A DNA stretch of 33,903 bases. Source: a virus. The stretch's first letter is position 1; every line of letters starts with the position of its first letter. The stretch covers positions 1 through 33,903 of the IMG/VR virus record IMGVR_UViG_3300021185_000291. One strand, given 5' to 3'. This document shows, one piece after another, positions 1 through 5,526 of the stretch. Position numbers and translations under genes: made by a program. Below the pieces are notes generated by a model. The model saw only the letters and a program-made list of their open reading frames with translations. It searched no databases and was not told where the DNA came from.

Positions 1-2
1 AG

Positions 3-92
3 GCTGGATATGCGACAATCATTATAGAAGTATCGCGTGACCCAGAAGGTAACGGCGGTGGCTTTTTATTCATAGGAGAGAGCGATGACTAG
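3..92 (+). CDS. 3' end of an unidentified early gene (partial)
   Basis: The frame beginning at base 3 is open from the window edge and stops at TAG 90-92, giving 29 residues that end GFLFIGESDD. The next gene starts at 85 inside it, an overlap of 8 bases that is typical of this genome, and its ribosome site (AGGAGAG, 74-80) lies within this tail. The start and most of the protein are outside the window, so no function can be given. Confidence 0.5.
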   Translation, partial: AGYATIIIEVSRDPEGNGGGFLFIGESDD

Positions 93-321
93 GTACGTCC
101 TTGATACACACACATACATAGAACTCTATAGCTCACTAGCTGAGGCATTCGTAGATGATAACGAAATCATTGCCAAGGATGGTGACATAGGCAGGACAGA
201 GGCAGGTGATGACCAGTTTATAGACAACTGCAATATCGTAGAGTCCATCCTGCTTGAGTGTGGGATTGTTAAAGAAGGCGAGACAAGGTTCAGCATTACA
301 GGAGATGACGATGACAGTTGA
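85..321 (+). CDS. Small acidic early protein, unknown function
   Basis: A 78-residue protein, strongly acidic, ending in a run of aspartates (GDDDDS). ATG 85 follows AGGAGAG at 74-80. I do not recognise the family and see no membrane segment or cysteine motif. It sits among short leftward-end genes where T7-like phages usually keep host-takeover proteins, but that role is only inferred from position. The next small gene starts inside its 3' end. Confidence 0.6.
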   Translation: MTRYVLDTHTYIELYSSLAEAFVDDNEIIAKDGDIGRTEAGDDQFIDNCNIVESILLECGIVKEGETRFSITGDDDDS

Positions 322-424
322 GGATATTATAGATGCTTATATGTACACTAGTGTAAGCATGACAGAACTATCACTACGTTCTGGTTGGACTACTTACGAA
401 CTCAAAACCTTATTGTGGAACTAA
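311..424 (+). CDS. 37-residue microprotein, possible helix-turn-helix
   Basis: ATG 311 lies 6 bases after GGAG (301-304) and the frame runs to TAA 422-424, overlapping the end of the previous gene in another frame. An ATG at 305 is in the same frame but too close to the ribosome site. The segment MTELSLRSGWTTYELKTLLWN (21 residues minus the initial M gives the core) reads like a short helix-turn-helix, with a small-residue turn between two helices; this is weak evidence from a short peptide. The palindrome TACACTAGTGTA (344-355) lies within the gene. Confidence 0.4.
   Translation: MTVEDIIDAYMYTSVSMTELSLRSGWTTYELKTLLWN
344..355. repeat. Palindrome TACAC-TA-GTGTA, candidate repressor site
   Basis: A perfect inverted repeat (five-base arms, two-base spacer) of the pattern TACAC-NN-GTGTA. 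The pattern occurs four times in the window (344, 1363, 4690, 11665). The other three copies have GA as spacer. This copy lies inside a small coding sequence. A role as operator is inferred from symmetry and recurrence. Confidence 0.35.
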
Positions 425-458
425 TGTATCCACTCATGCAAATATACAGGAGGCTGTT

Positions 459-1427
459 ATGAATGTACTAAGTTTGTTTGACGGTATGTCATGTGGACGT
501 ATCGCGTTAGATAAAGCAGGTATCAAGGTAGATAAGTACTATGCCAGTGAGATAGATAAGTATGCTATCCAAGTTGCAAAGGCTAACTACCCTGACACAA
601 TACACCTTGGCGATGTACGGGAAATCCAGGCTGCATCACTAGGGTCAATAGATTTACTCATCGGAGGCTCACCGTGTCAGGGATTTTCGTTTGCTGGGAA
701 AAGATTAAATTTCAGCGACCCTCGTAGCCAACTGTTCTTTGAATATGTGCGACTGCTCAAGGAACTCAAGCCCACCTATTTTCTGCTTGAGAATGTACGC
801 ATGACCAAGGAGTGTGAGGCTGTCATTACTGACATCTTAGGTGTCGAGCCTGTTGCTATCAACAGCAACCTAGTGTCAGCGCAAAACCGCTATCGTTTAT
901 ACTGGACTAACATTCCATTCGATGTACCTGCCGACAAGGGCATCATGCTCAAGGACATTCTTGAGGATGGTATTGTAGACCGTGACAAGGCTCACTGCAT
1001 TGACGCTAACTATTTCAAGGGTGGTAATCTCAAGTCATACTTTGAGAAGCACAGGCGACAGCTTGTCTTTAGTGAGGATGGCCTATGCCATGTCGGAGAT
1101 GCTGACCTCAGTGGTCACGCTTACCTCAAGCGTGTGTACCATGCAGATGGCAAGGCACCTACTCTATGCGCTAGTCGAGGTGGTAACCAAGAACCCAAGG
1201 TGTACTTACAACCTCACTCATGGCGCAAGCTTACACCCTTAGAATGCGAGAGGCTCCAGACTGTACCCGAAGGCTACACCAACCACGTTAGCAACACGCA
1301 ACGCTATCGTATGTTAGGCAACGGCTGGACTGTCGATGTTGTCTCTCACATATTCAAATCTATACACGAGTGTAACTCATTCGACCACGATTGGAATGAC
1401 ACATCAATCATGCAGGAGGTAGCGTAA
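459..1427 (+). CDS. DNA (cytosine-5) methyltransferase, DNMT3-like phage type
   Basis: Transfers a methyl group from S-adenosylmethionine to carbon 5 of cytosine in DNA. All core motifs are visible in 322 residues: motif I FDGMSCG (7-13) for cofactor binding, motif IV GGSPCQGFS with catalytic Cys73, motif VI ENV (111-113), motif VIII QNR (142-144), and the C-terminal RYRMLGNGWTVDVV motif. The opening (LSLFDGMSCGRIALDKAGI followed by ASEID) resembles the DNMT3-like phage branch. The region between motif VIII and the last motif is short, so the target-recognition domain is small. Start ATG 459 follows AGGAGG (448-453). No restriction endonuclease is adjacent, so it is probably a lone enzyme protecting phage DNA from host restriction or marking it. 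Its stop overlaps the start of the next gene (TAATG). Confidence 0.93.
   Translation: MNVLSLFDGMSCGRIALDKAGIKVDKYYASEIDKYAIQVAKANYPDTIHLGDVREIQAASLGSIDLLIGGSPCQGFSFAGKRLNFSDPRSQLFFEYVRLLKELKPTYFLLENVRMTKECEAVITDILGVEPVAINSNLVSAQNRYRLYWTNIPFDVPADKGIMLKDILEDGIVDRDKAHCIDANYFKGGNLKSYFEKHRRQLVFSEDGLCHVGDADLSGHAYLKRVYHADGKAPTLCASRGGNQEPKVYLQPHSWRKLTPLECERLQTVPEGYTNHVSNTQRYRMLGNGWTVDVVSHIFKSIHECNSFDHDWNDTSIMQEVA
1363..1374. repeat. Palindrome TACAC-GA-GTGTA, candidate repressor site
   Basis: Exact 12-base copy of the palindrome also found at 4690-4701 and 11665-11676; it shares 14 bases (TACACGAGTGTAAC) with the promoter-associated copy at 4690. It lies near the 3' end of the methyltransferase gene, in a reading frame that encodes different residues from the other coding copies, so shared protein sequence does not explain it. 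Confidence 0.35.
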
Positions 1428-2188
1428 TGCAGAACGCTATACTTCACAACAAGATAGCTGTTTGGTTCTCATGTGGTGCGGCTAGTGCTGTGGCAGCCAA
1501 GCTGACATTGGAGAAGTACGGCTCCACTAATGATGTTCGTATCATTAACAACCCAATAGCTGAAGAGGATAAAGACAACCACAGATTTCTATTAGATGTA
1601 CAGCAGTGGTTGGGTGTCGAAGTAGAGATAGCAACAAACAAGGACTACCCTAATGCCTCGTGTGTAGAGGTGTGGGACAAGCGAAAGTTTATGTCAGGTG
1701 TAGCAGGTGCGCCATGTACATTAGAGTTAAAGAAGAGAGCTAGACAACAATGGGAGGAGAGACATAGACCAGACTGGCATGTGCTTGGATTCACATTAGA
1801 GGAACAGAAGAGACACGATAGGTTCACCTTAACAGAGAGGGCTAACGTAATACCTATTCTCATTGAGGCAGGTGTCACAAAGAATGACTGTTACTCCATA
1901 CTGCATAACAACGGTATCGAACTGCCTAACATATATAAACGTGGGTATCCCAACGCTAACTGTATCGGGTGTGTGAAGGCTACCTCTCCCACCTATTGGA
2001 ACTTAGTACGCGAGAAAGACCCTGATGTATTCCAGGATAGAGCAGAACAAAGCCGTAGGATTGGGGCTAAGTTAGTTAGACATAAGGGGGAGCGTATCTT
2101 TCTTGACGAGCTACCATCAGATGCTAAAGGCAGACCCTTAAAGAGTTTAGATTTTGAATGTGGAATATTTTGTGAGGAGGTAGCGTGA
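1427..2188 (+). CDS. PP-loop ATP pyrophosphatase family protein (PAPS reductase-like)
   Basis: A 253-residue protein of the adenine nucleotide alpha-hydrolase superfamily, which adenylates or reduces sulfur-containing substrates (PAPS reductase, DndC and related enzymes). The nucleotide loop is FSCGAASAV (14-22), a variant of the SGGxDS PP-loop. Paired cysteines CIGC and CGIFC in the C-terminal third could bind an iron-sulfur cluster or take part in sulfur transfer. It starts at ATG 1427, sharing one base with the methyltransferase stop, so the two are translationally coupled. Such proteins are common in phages, often annotated as phosphoadenosine phosphosulfate reductase, with unproven substrate. 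A role in DNA modification together with the methyltransferase is inference from the pairing; sulfur assimilation is the alternative. Confidence 0.8.
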   Translation: MQNAILHNKIAVWFSCGAASAVAAKLTLEKYGSTNDVRIINNPIAEEDKDNHRFLLDVQQWLGVEVEIATNKDYPNASCVEVWDKRKFMSGVAGAPCTLELKKRARQQWEERHRPDWHVLGFTLEEQKRHDRFTLTERANVIPILIEAGVTKNDCYSILHNNGIELPNIYKRGYPNANCIGCVKATSPTYWNLVREKDPDVFQDRAEQSRRIGAKLVRHKGERIFLDELPSDAKGRPLKSLDFECGIFCEEVA

Positions 2189-2391
2189 TGAGTAAAGATA
2201 AAACCGTTAAGCTAGAACTAACACCGATAGAGGCTAACGCCCTGATGGTGATGATAGAGAGTGAGATGGAAACAACATTTACATACGGTGTCATTGACCC
2301 GATTAACGAGTGGGAAAGTATACACCTGTATGCATACCAGCTACTAGCCTATCAAAAATTCAAGACATGGTATCAGGAGAATAATGTGTAA
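2188..2391 (+). CDS. Small hypothetical protein
   Basis: A 67-residue protein starting MSKDKTVKLELTPIEANALM. ATG 2188 is chosen over GTG 2185 because GAGGAGG (2174-2180) is 7 bases upstream of it. The start overlaps the TGA of the previous gene and the stop overlaps the next start (TAATG), so it is the third gene of a coupled run. I do not recognise the family; the sequence looks soluble and helical. Confidence 0.6.
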   Translation: MSKDKTVKLELTPIEANALMVMIESEMETTFTYGVIDPINEWESIHLYAYQLLAYQKFKTWYQENNV

Positions 2392-2609
2392 TGACTAAAA
2401 CGGTAGCACCATACATCACCATGATGAGAGAATCAGGATGGCGTGACGTAACATTTAAGCAGGCTCATCGTGCGCTGCGTATGAAATTAGAGGATGCTCA
2501 CTGGGAGGAGCAGGTTGTAAACCCCAACCTACATACGATGTACGCCTATTATAATGAGCGTATTGCTAATGGCGCAGAAAATTCTATTGCTTATTGGACA
2601 AATAAATGA
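2391..2609 (+). CDS. Small hypothetical protein
   Basis: A 72-residue protein coupled to the previous gene by a one-base overlap. It contains several Trp and Tyr residues and ends IANGAENSIAYWTNK. The ending loosely resembles the end of the 85-residue protein at 20107 (IAKGETSAAYWAKK), which may be chance or a shared short fold. Function unknown. It closes the left gene run; a strong promoter begins at its stop codon. Confidence 0.6.
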   Translation: MTKTVAPYITMMRESGWRDVTFKQAHRALRMKLEDAHWEEQVVNPNLHTMYAYYNERIANGAENSIAYWTNK

Positions 2610-2638
2610 TTGACTATATCTCGCCGCCAGTGTATAAT
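2610..2638 (+). promoter_or_regulatory. Near-consensus sigma70 promoter
   Basis: TTGACT (2610-2615), a 17-base spacer, then TATAAT (2633-2638): five of six and six of six matches to the bacterial consensus with ideal spacing. The -35 element overlaps the stop of the preceding gene. The expected start near 2645 lies in the palindrome GTGTACAC (2639-2646). It faces two microproteins, a winged-helix gene and the integrase, so host polymerase could express the lysogeny genes from it. Confidence 0.75.
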
Positions 2639-2671
2639 GTGTACACCTTGAAATAATTAAGAGGAGATTTT

Positions 2672-2776
2672 GTGCAATCTACAGAACTATTAATATTATA
2701 TGTAGAATTACTGGCACTACTGCCAGCCTTGCTGGTAGTATTCGTAATCATATCATCACTAATTTATAGGAGATAG
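2672..2776 (+). CDS. 34-residue single-span membrane microprotein
   Basis: Starts at GTG 2672, 5 bases after GAGGAG (2661-2666), and ends at TAG 2774-2776. About two thirds of the peptide is a continuous hydrophobic stretch of Leu, Val, Ile and Ala, followed by a short YRR tail, as expected for a single inner-membrane helix with a cytoplasmic positive end. It is the first gene after the strong sigma70 promoter. It could be a toxin-like or holin-like peptide, or a superinfection-exclusion protein; nothing in the sequence decides between these. Confidence 0.5.
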   Translation: MQSTELLILYVELLALLPALLVVFVIISSLIYRR

Positions 2777-2780
2777 TTAA

Positions 2781-2906
2781 ATGCTGCAGGATAATCAGAT
2801 TCTAGCCAGTTATTTATTTAAAAGTAAAACGCCTGTCTACCTCGCAGAGGATAACAACTGGGAGAACCTTGAGACAGGCCCGCCTTCTAAAGTTACAACC
2901 CTTTAG
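2781..2906 (+). CDS. 41-residue microprotein, unknown function
   Basis: ATG 2781 lies 8 bases after AGGAG (2768-2772), which sits at the end of the preceding microprotein gene. The frame ends at TAG 2904-2906. The peptide begins MLQDNQILASYLFKSKTPVY and is soluble in character, with one Trp. It is the second gene behind the strong promoter. No family recognised; support is the ribosome site and tight spacing. Confidence 0.45.
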   Translation: MLQDNQILASYLFKSKTPVYLAEDNNWENLETGPPSKVTTL

Positions 2907-3122
2907 AGAGCAAGCTTCGTCGAGGAAACCGACGTTAAAACTTAAACCCACCTAACTTAACATTTAATACAGGGGGTAGGGCATTGCTCTTCACGTTTTT
3001 TAACTATGAGATTTGTATACACACATGCACTTTATTTACTAGCCAAGATAAAAGATGGGGTGTAAGTATGCACCATAAAAACCCAGACACTTGGCTACAC
3101 ATTGGAAGAGGAGTAACAATAG
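2907..3122 (+). other. Non-coding gap with one small hairpin
   Basis: About 216 bases before the winged-helix gene. A hairpin CGTCG-AGGAAAC-CGACG (2918-2934) lies just after the second microprotein; no T run follows, so it is not a convincing terminator. Open frames here are short and lack good ribosome sites. The last bases hold AGAGGAG (3107-3113), the ribosome site of the next gene. I see no clear second promoter. Confidence 0.4.
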
Positions 3123-3458
3123 TTGTCTCTAAAATTATCGAATCTAGCCAGAGTAATGGAAGAGTTTCGAAAATTTGATAGCGAGATGCAATCGCAAACA
3201 ATACTTGCTTTTATAATCGTTGCTAACAAACGTAGTCAGAACTCAACTGTTTCAATAGGAGAAGTAGGTGCCTTACTAGGTATCACCTCAGCATCTGCAA
3301 GCAGAAACATAGCAGCCTTGACTGCCTTTTCCAGGCATCGGAGAAAAGGGCATGACCTTATCACCACCTATGAGAACCCTGAGTTTCGGGTAGAAAAATT
3401 CATAGAGTTAACTGAGAAGGGTAAGGCTTTAGTAACTAGGTTAGAGGATATCATATGA
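3123..3458 (+). CDS. Winged helix-turn-helix regulator (MarR-like)
   Basis: A 111-residue DNA-binding protein. The recognition region SIGEVGALLGITSASASRNI (about residues 41-60) is a good helix-turn-helix, and ELTEKGKAL near the end resembles the wing-plus-helix close of MarR-type proteins. The start is TTG 3123, 9 bases after AGAGGAG (3107-3113); ATG 3156 is an alternative that would remove 11 residues. Its stop overlaps the integrase start (ATGA), so the two are coupled. By position it is a candidate regulator of lysogeny or of integrase direction, perhaps acting at the TACAC-NN-GTGTA palindromes; that link is inference. Confidence 0.7.
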   Translation: MSLKLSNLARVMEEFRKFDSEMQSQTILAFIIVANKRSQNSTVSIGEVGALLGITSASASRNIAALTAFSRHRRKGHDLITTYENPEFRVEKFIELTEKGKALVTRLEDII

Positions 3459-4438
3459 GTATCACACCAAGGGGTAACGGCTTTCAAGTTTATGTAGCTG
3501 TTAACGGTAGTAAGTTTCGCCGTACTGTATCCACTCGCGGCGAAGCTACATCACTGGAGCAATCAGCAAGGCAGGCCTTAATGTTAGGCAAGCCTGTCCC
3601 AAGCGAAGGCATTACTGTCTCTCACACTTGGGGTCTGAAGGAAGCTGCAGACAAATGTTATAAGATGAATTGGGTAGGTACTAAGTCAGAGTCCAAGCTC
3701 ATCTTAGTAATGAACGAGGTAGTCAAGTGGTTCGGTAAGGATAGAAGTATATCCGACATAACAACTGAGCTAGTTGATGAGTTCATTATGGAACAGAAGA
3801 CAAAGCGCAGGGCTAACGCGACTATCAATAGAAAGCTTGCCTGTCTTTCTAAGATACTACGCTTCTCAAAAGAGAGAGGTAAACTACCAAACGGTATGCC
3901 CACCCTGTCACGCCAGAAGGAAGGCATGAATAGGATACGCTTTCTTTCAACGCAAGAAGAACAGCAGTGCTTAGACACATTAGAAAGCTGGGGCTTCACA
4001 GAACTTTATGATGCTTTCGTTGTATCAATAGACGTAGGCATGAGAGCAGGTGAGATGGCTAAGCTAGATGCAAAGTGTATTGACAAACATGGCGTGTACC
4101 TGGTGGACAGGAAGAATGGTATGCATGGGCTAGTGCCTCTCACTACTCGCGCACGTCAATCCCTTGAACGTAGGGTTGCAGTGGCTGGCGGTGGCAAACT
4201 CTTTGGTACTTTCCCACGCTCAAAGTGGCATCGGGTTATTAACCATCTAGAACTAGAAGATGTTGTCTGGCATACCCTAAGACATACTACTTGCAGTCGC
4301 CTTGTGCAGCGTGGTATGCCCCTTGTGCATGTCAAAGAATGGATGGGTCACAAGGCTATCCAGACTACAATGAGATACGCACACCTCGCCCCAAAAAATC
4401 TAGAGGTTGGTGTATCTTTACTAGAGCAGGTAGATTAA
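3455..4438 (+). CDS. int: Tyrosine site-specific integrase
   Basis: Recombines phage and host attachment sites. The 327 residues carry the full catalytic set: Arg197 in GMRAGEM, His273 and Arg276 in HTLRHT, His299 in MGHK and the nucleophile Tyr308 in TMRYAHL. The N-terminal third contains a core-binding SAM-like helical domain, preceded by an arm-binding-type segment. ATG 3455 overlaps the stop of the winged-helix gene. The attP region follows directly (tRNA-Leu fragment at 4560), the usual arrangement for tRNA-targeting integrases. It shows the phage is temperate or recently was; integrases of this kind occur in some marine T7-like phages. Confidence 0.95.
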   Translation: MSITPRGNGFQVYVAVNGSKFRRTVSTRGEATSLEQSARQALMLGKPVPSEGITVSHTWGLKEAADKCYKMNWVGTKSESKLILVMNEVVKWFGKDRSISDITTELVDEFIMEQKTKRRANATINRKLACLSKILRFSKERGKLPNGMPTLSRQKEGMNRIRFLSTQEEQQCLDTLESWGFTELYDAFVVSIDVGMRAGEMAKLDAKCIDKHGVYLVDRKNGMHGLVPLTTRARQSLERRVAVAGGGKLFGTFPRSKWHRVINHLELEDVVWHTLRHTTCSRLVQRGMPLVHVKEWMGHKAIQTTMRYAHLAPKNLEVGVSLLEQVD

Positions 4439-4457
4439 TTATACCTGTTTAAACTTT

Positions 4458-4486
4458 GTGTCCTTAGCAGTGTCCTAAGTGGCGTA
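4458..4486 (+). repeat. Tandem GTGTCCT sites left of attP
   Basis: Two copies in tandem: GTGTCCTTAG (4458-4467) and GTGTCCTAAG (4470-4479). The second belongs to the 17-base repeat GTGTCCTAAGTGGCGTA (4470-4486), which recurs exactly at 4730-4746, on the other side of the tRNA fragment. The placement on both sides of the attachment core fits arm-type integrase or excisionase sites. Confidence 0.55.
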
Positions 4487-4559
4487 AATAGAGAGAGATA
4501 AATAGAATAGAAAATATATAGGATTTAATTTCCTTAGCTTTTTCAGATACTTATACGAT

Positions 4560-4600
4560 GGGGGCATGGTGAAATTGGTATACACAACAGACTTAAAATC
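4560..4600 (+). other. attP: attP core: 5' half of tRNA-Leu(UAA)
   Basis: From 4560 the sequence reads as the first half of a bacterial tRNA-Leu: a seven-base acceptor strand GGGGGCA, TG, D-arm GTGAAATTGGTATACAC, then ACAGA and the anticodon loop CTTAAAA (anticodon TAA). After TC at 4599-4600 it departs: the stem partner of ACAGA would be TCTGT but the phage has TCCCT, and no variable or T arm follows. So this is not a functional tRNA but a region of identity with the host gene. Crossover near the anticodon loop would join the phage 5' half to the host 3' half and keep the tRNA intact. The exact edges need the host sequence. Confidence 0.8.
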
Positions 4601-4685
4601 CCTGCCTCCCTTTCTCCACTTCTGTAAATACTACATAAACATATAGCCACCAACGGCTGTAACCCCCAAGGGTAGACATTATATA

Positions 4686-4714
4686 TTGTTACACGAGTGT
4701 AACGGACTTACTAT
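4686..4714 (+). promoter_or_regulatory. Promoter-like sequence overlapping a palindrome (RNA polymerase gene)
   Basis: TTGTTA (4686-4691), 17 bases, TACTAT (4709-4714): four of six matches in each box with ideal spacing. The perfect inverted repeat GTTACAC-GA-GTGTAAC (4688-4703) covers the -35 box and spacer, where a bound repressor would block polymerase. It contains the TACACGAGTGTA element seen elsewhere. It stands 42 bases upstream of the first RNA polymerase gene, so it could be the lysis-lysogeny switch. Confidence 0.45.
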
Positions 4715-4715
4715 A

Positions 4716-4746
4716 TAGGACACAATCTGGTGTCCTAAGTGGCGTA
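4716..4746 (+). repeat. Inverted and direct GTGTCCT sites right of attP
   Basis: TAGGACAC (4716-4723), six bases, GTGTCCTA (4730-4737) form a perfect inverted repeat. The right arm is the start of the 17-base direct repeat GTGTCCTAAGTGGCGTA (4730-4746), identical to 4470-4486. Together with the left pair this gives four GTGTCCT half-sites flanking the tRNA fragment. The last repeat merges with the ribosome site of the polymerase gene (AGGAG, 4746-4750). Confidence 0.55.
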
Positions 4747-4755
4747 GGAGATAAC

Positions 4756-5526
4756 ATGCCGACATTAGAAGAGCAGTTAGAACTAGAAGAGCAGATGCTT
4801 AGTGATGGTGTCAGTCGATACCAAAGCAACACAAACAAACTAATAGAGAAGGGTATCGAATCTAATACACAGCATGGCCGGGCTATGATTGCTGCCATCG
4901 TCAATGCTGTAGCTGATGGGGTATCTGATATTCAAAGAGACGTTACAAGTAATCGGGATATTACTAGAAAAAATTTACAGGGAATGGATGCCCACCAAGT
5001 TGCATACCTATCCCTTATCACAGTAGTCGATGAAGTATCCAAGAGGTTTACCTTAATGAAGGTAGCCAAGAGCCTTGGGTCTAACATCGAACTACAGAAG
5101 AGGCTTAGCCTTTGGGTTGAGGCTGAGGGTAAGTCAGCAATCAACGTAATCAAGAAGGCCAACGAGAAATCTAGCAAGCTACATAAGAGACAAGGCCTAG
5201 TCCATAAGATGAACAAGGATGGTTACAACCATACTGAATGGACTAACGAAGAACGTATCCATGTAGGTATGAGGTTGGTAGATAAGATTATTATAAAGAC
5301 AGGGTTGGTCAGGCTAACCAAGTCAGTGAAGAAGAATAAAACTATTACCTATCTGGAAGCTACCCCCGAAACTCTGGCTTGGGTTCAGAAGTTTAACACA
5401 CATCAAGAAGTTATGAAGCCACGTTATGCTCCATCACTCATACCCCCTAGAGATTGGGACGATGTAATTGGTGGGGGATACCACAGTCAAGTCATCAATC
5501 AACTACCAATCGTGAGGGTACACTGA
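4756..5526 (+). CDS. T7-like RNA polymerase, N-terminal-domain subunit (split gene, part 1)
   Basis: A 256-residue protein matching the N-terminal domain of single-subunit phage RNA polymerases, the part that in T7 contacts and opens the promoter. It includes the helical MDAHQVAYLSLITVVDE segment and ends PPRDWDDVIGGGYHSQ then PIVRVH, which aligns with T7 PPKPWTGITGGGYW through LVRTH, about residue 300 of 883. There the frame stops (TGA 5524-5526) and the rest of the polymerase is encoded by the next gene in the -1 frame. Start ATG 4756 follows AGGAG (4746-4750). Both halves together (about 809 residues) approach a whole enzyme, so the likely product is a two-chain polymerase; a frameshift joining them is an alternative. 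Confidence 0.85.
   Translation: MPTLEEQLELEEQMLSDGVSRYQSNTNKLIEKGIESNTQHGRAMIAAIVNAVADGVSDIQRDVTSNRDITRKNLQGMDAHQVAYLSLITVVDEVSKRFTLMKVAKSLGSNIELQKRLSLWVEAEGKSAINVIKKANEKSSKLHKRQGLVHKMNKDGYNHTEWTNEERIHVGMRLVDKIIIKTGLVRLTKSVKKNKTITYLEATPETLAWVQKFNTHQEVMKPRYAPSLIPPRDWDDVIGGGYHSQVINQLPIVRVH

Larger units (their letters stand above)
4441..4755 (+). other. Non-coding attP and promoter region
   Basis: The only gene-free stretch above 300 bases. From left to right it holds two tandem GTGTCCT sites (4458-4486), an A/T- and purine-rich stretch (about 4481-4550), the tRNA-Leu fragment (4560-4600), a pyrimidine-rich segment (about 4600-4620), a perfect palindrome within a promoter-like sequence (4686-4714) and a second pair of GTGTCCT sites (4717-4746) just before the polymerase gene. 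No convincing terminator for the integrase is visible. Confidence 0.6.

Noticed and set aside
2984-3178. 64-codon open frame before the winged-helix gene
   Set aside because: It starts at a non-ATG codon without a ribosome site and overlaps the better supported winged-helix gene.
4560-4646. Complete phage tRNA-Leu gene
   Set aside because: Only the 5' half is present. The 3' anticodon stem does not pair (TCCCT instead of TCTGT) and there is no T arm or 3' acceptor strand, so it is an attachment site, not a tRNA.
4706-4723. ACTTACTATATAGGACAC as a phage-type promoter
   Set aside because: It has only weak likeness to T7 and none to the repeated motif; the bases are better explained as a sigma70 -10 region and part of the GTGTCCT inverted repeat.
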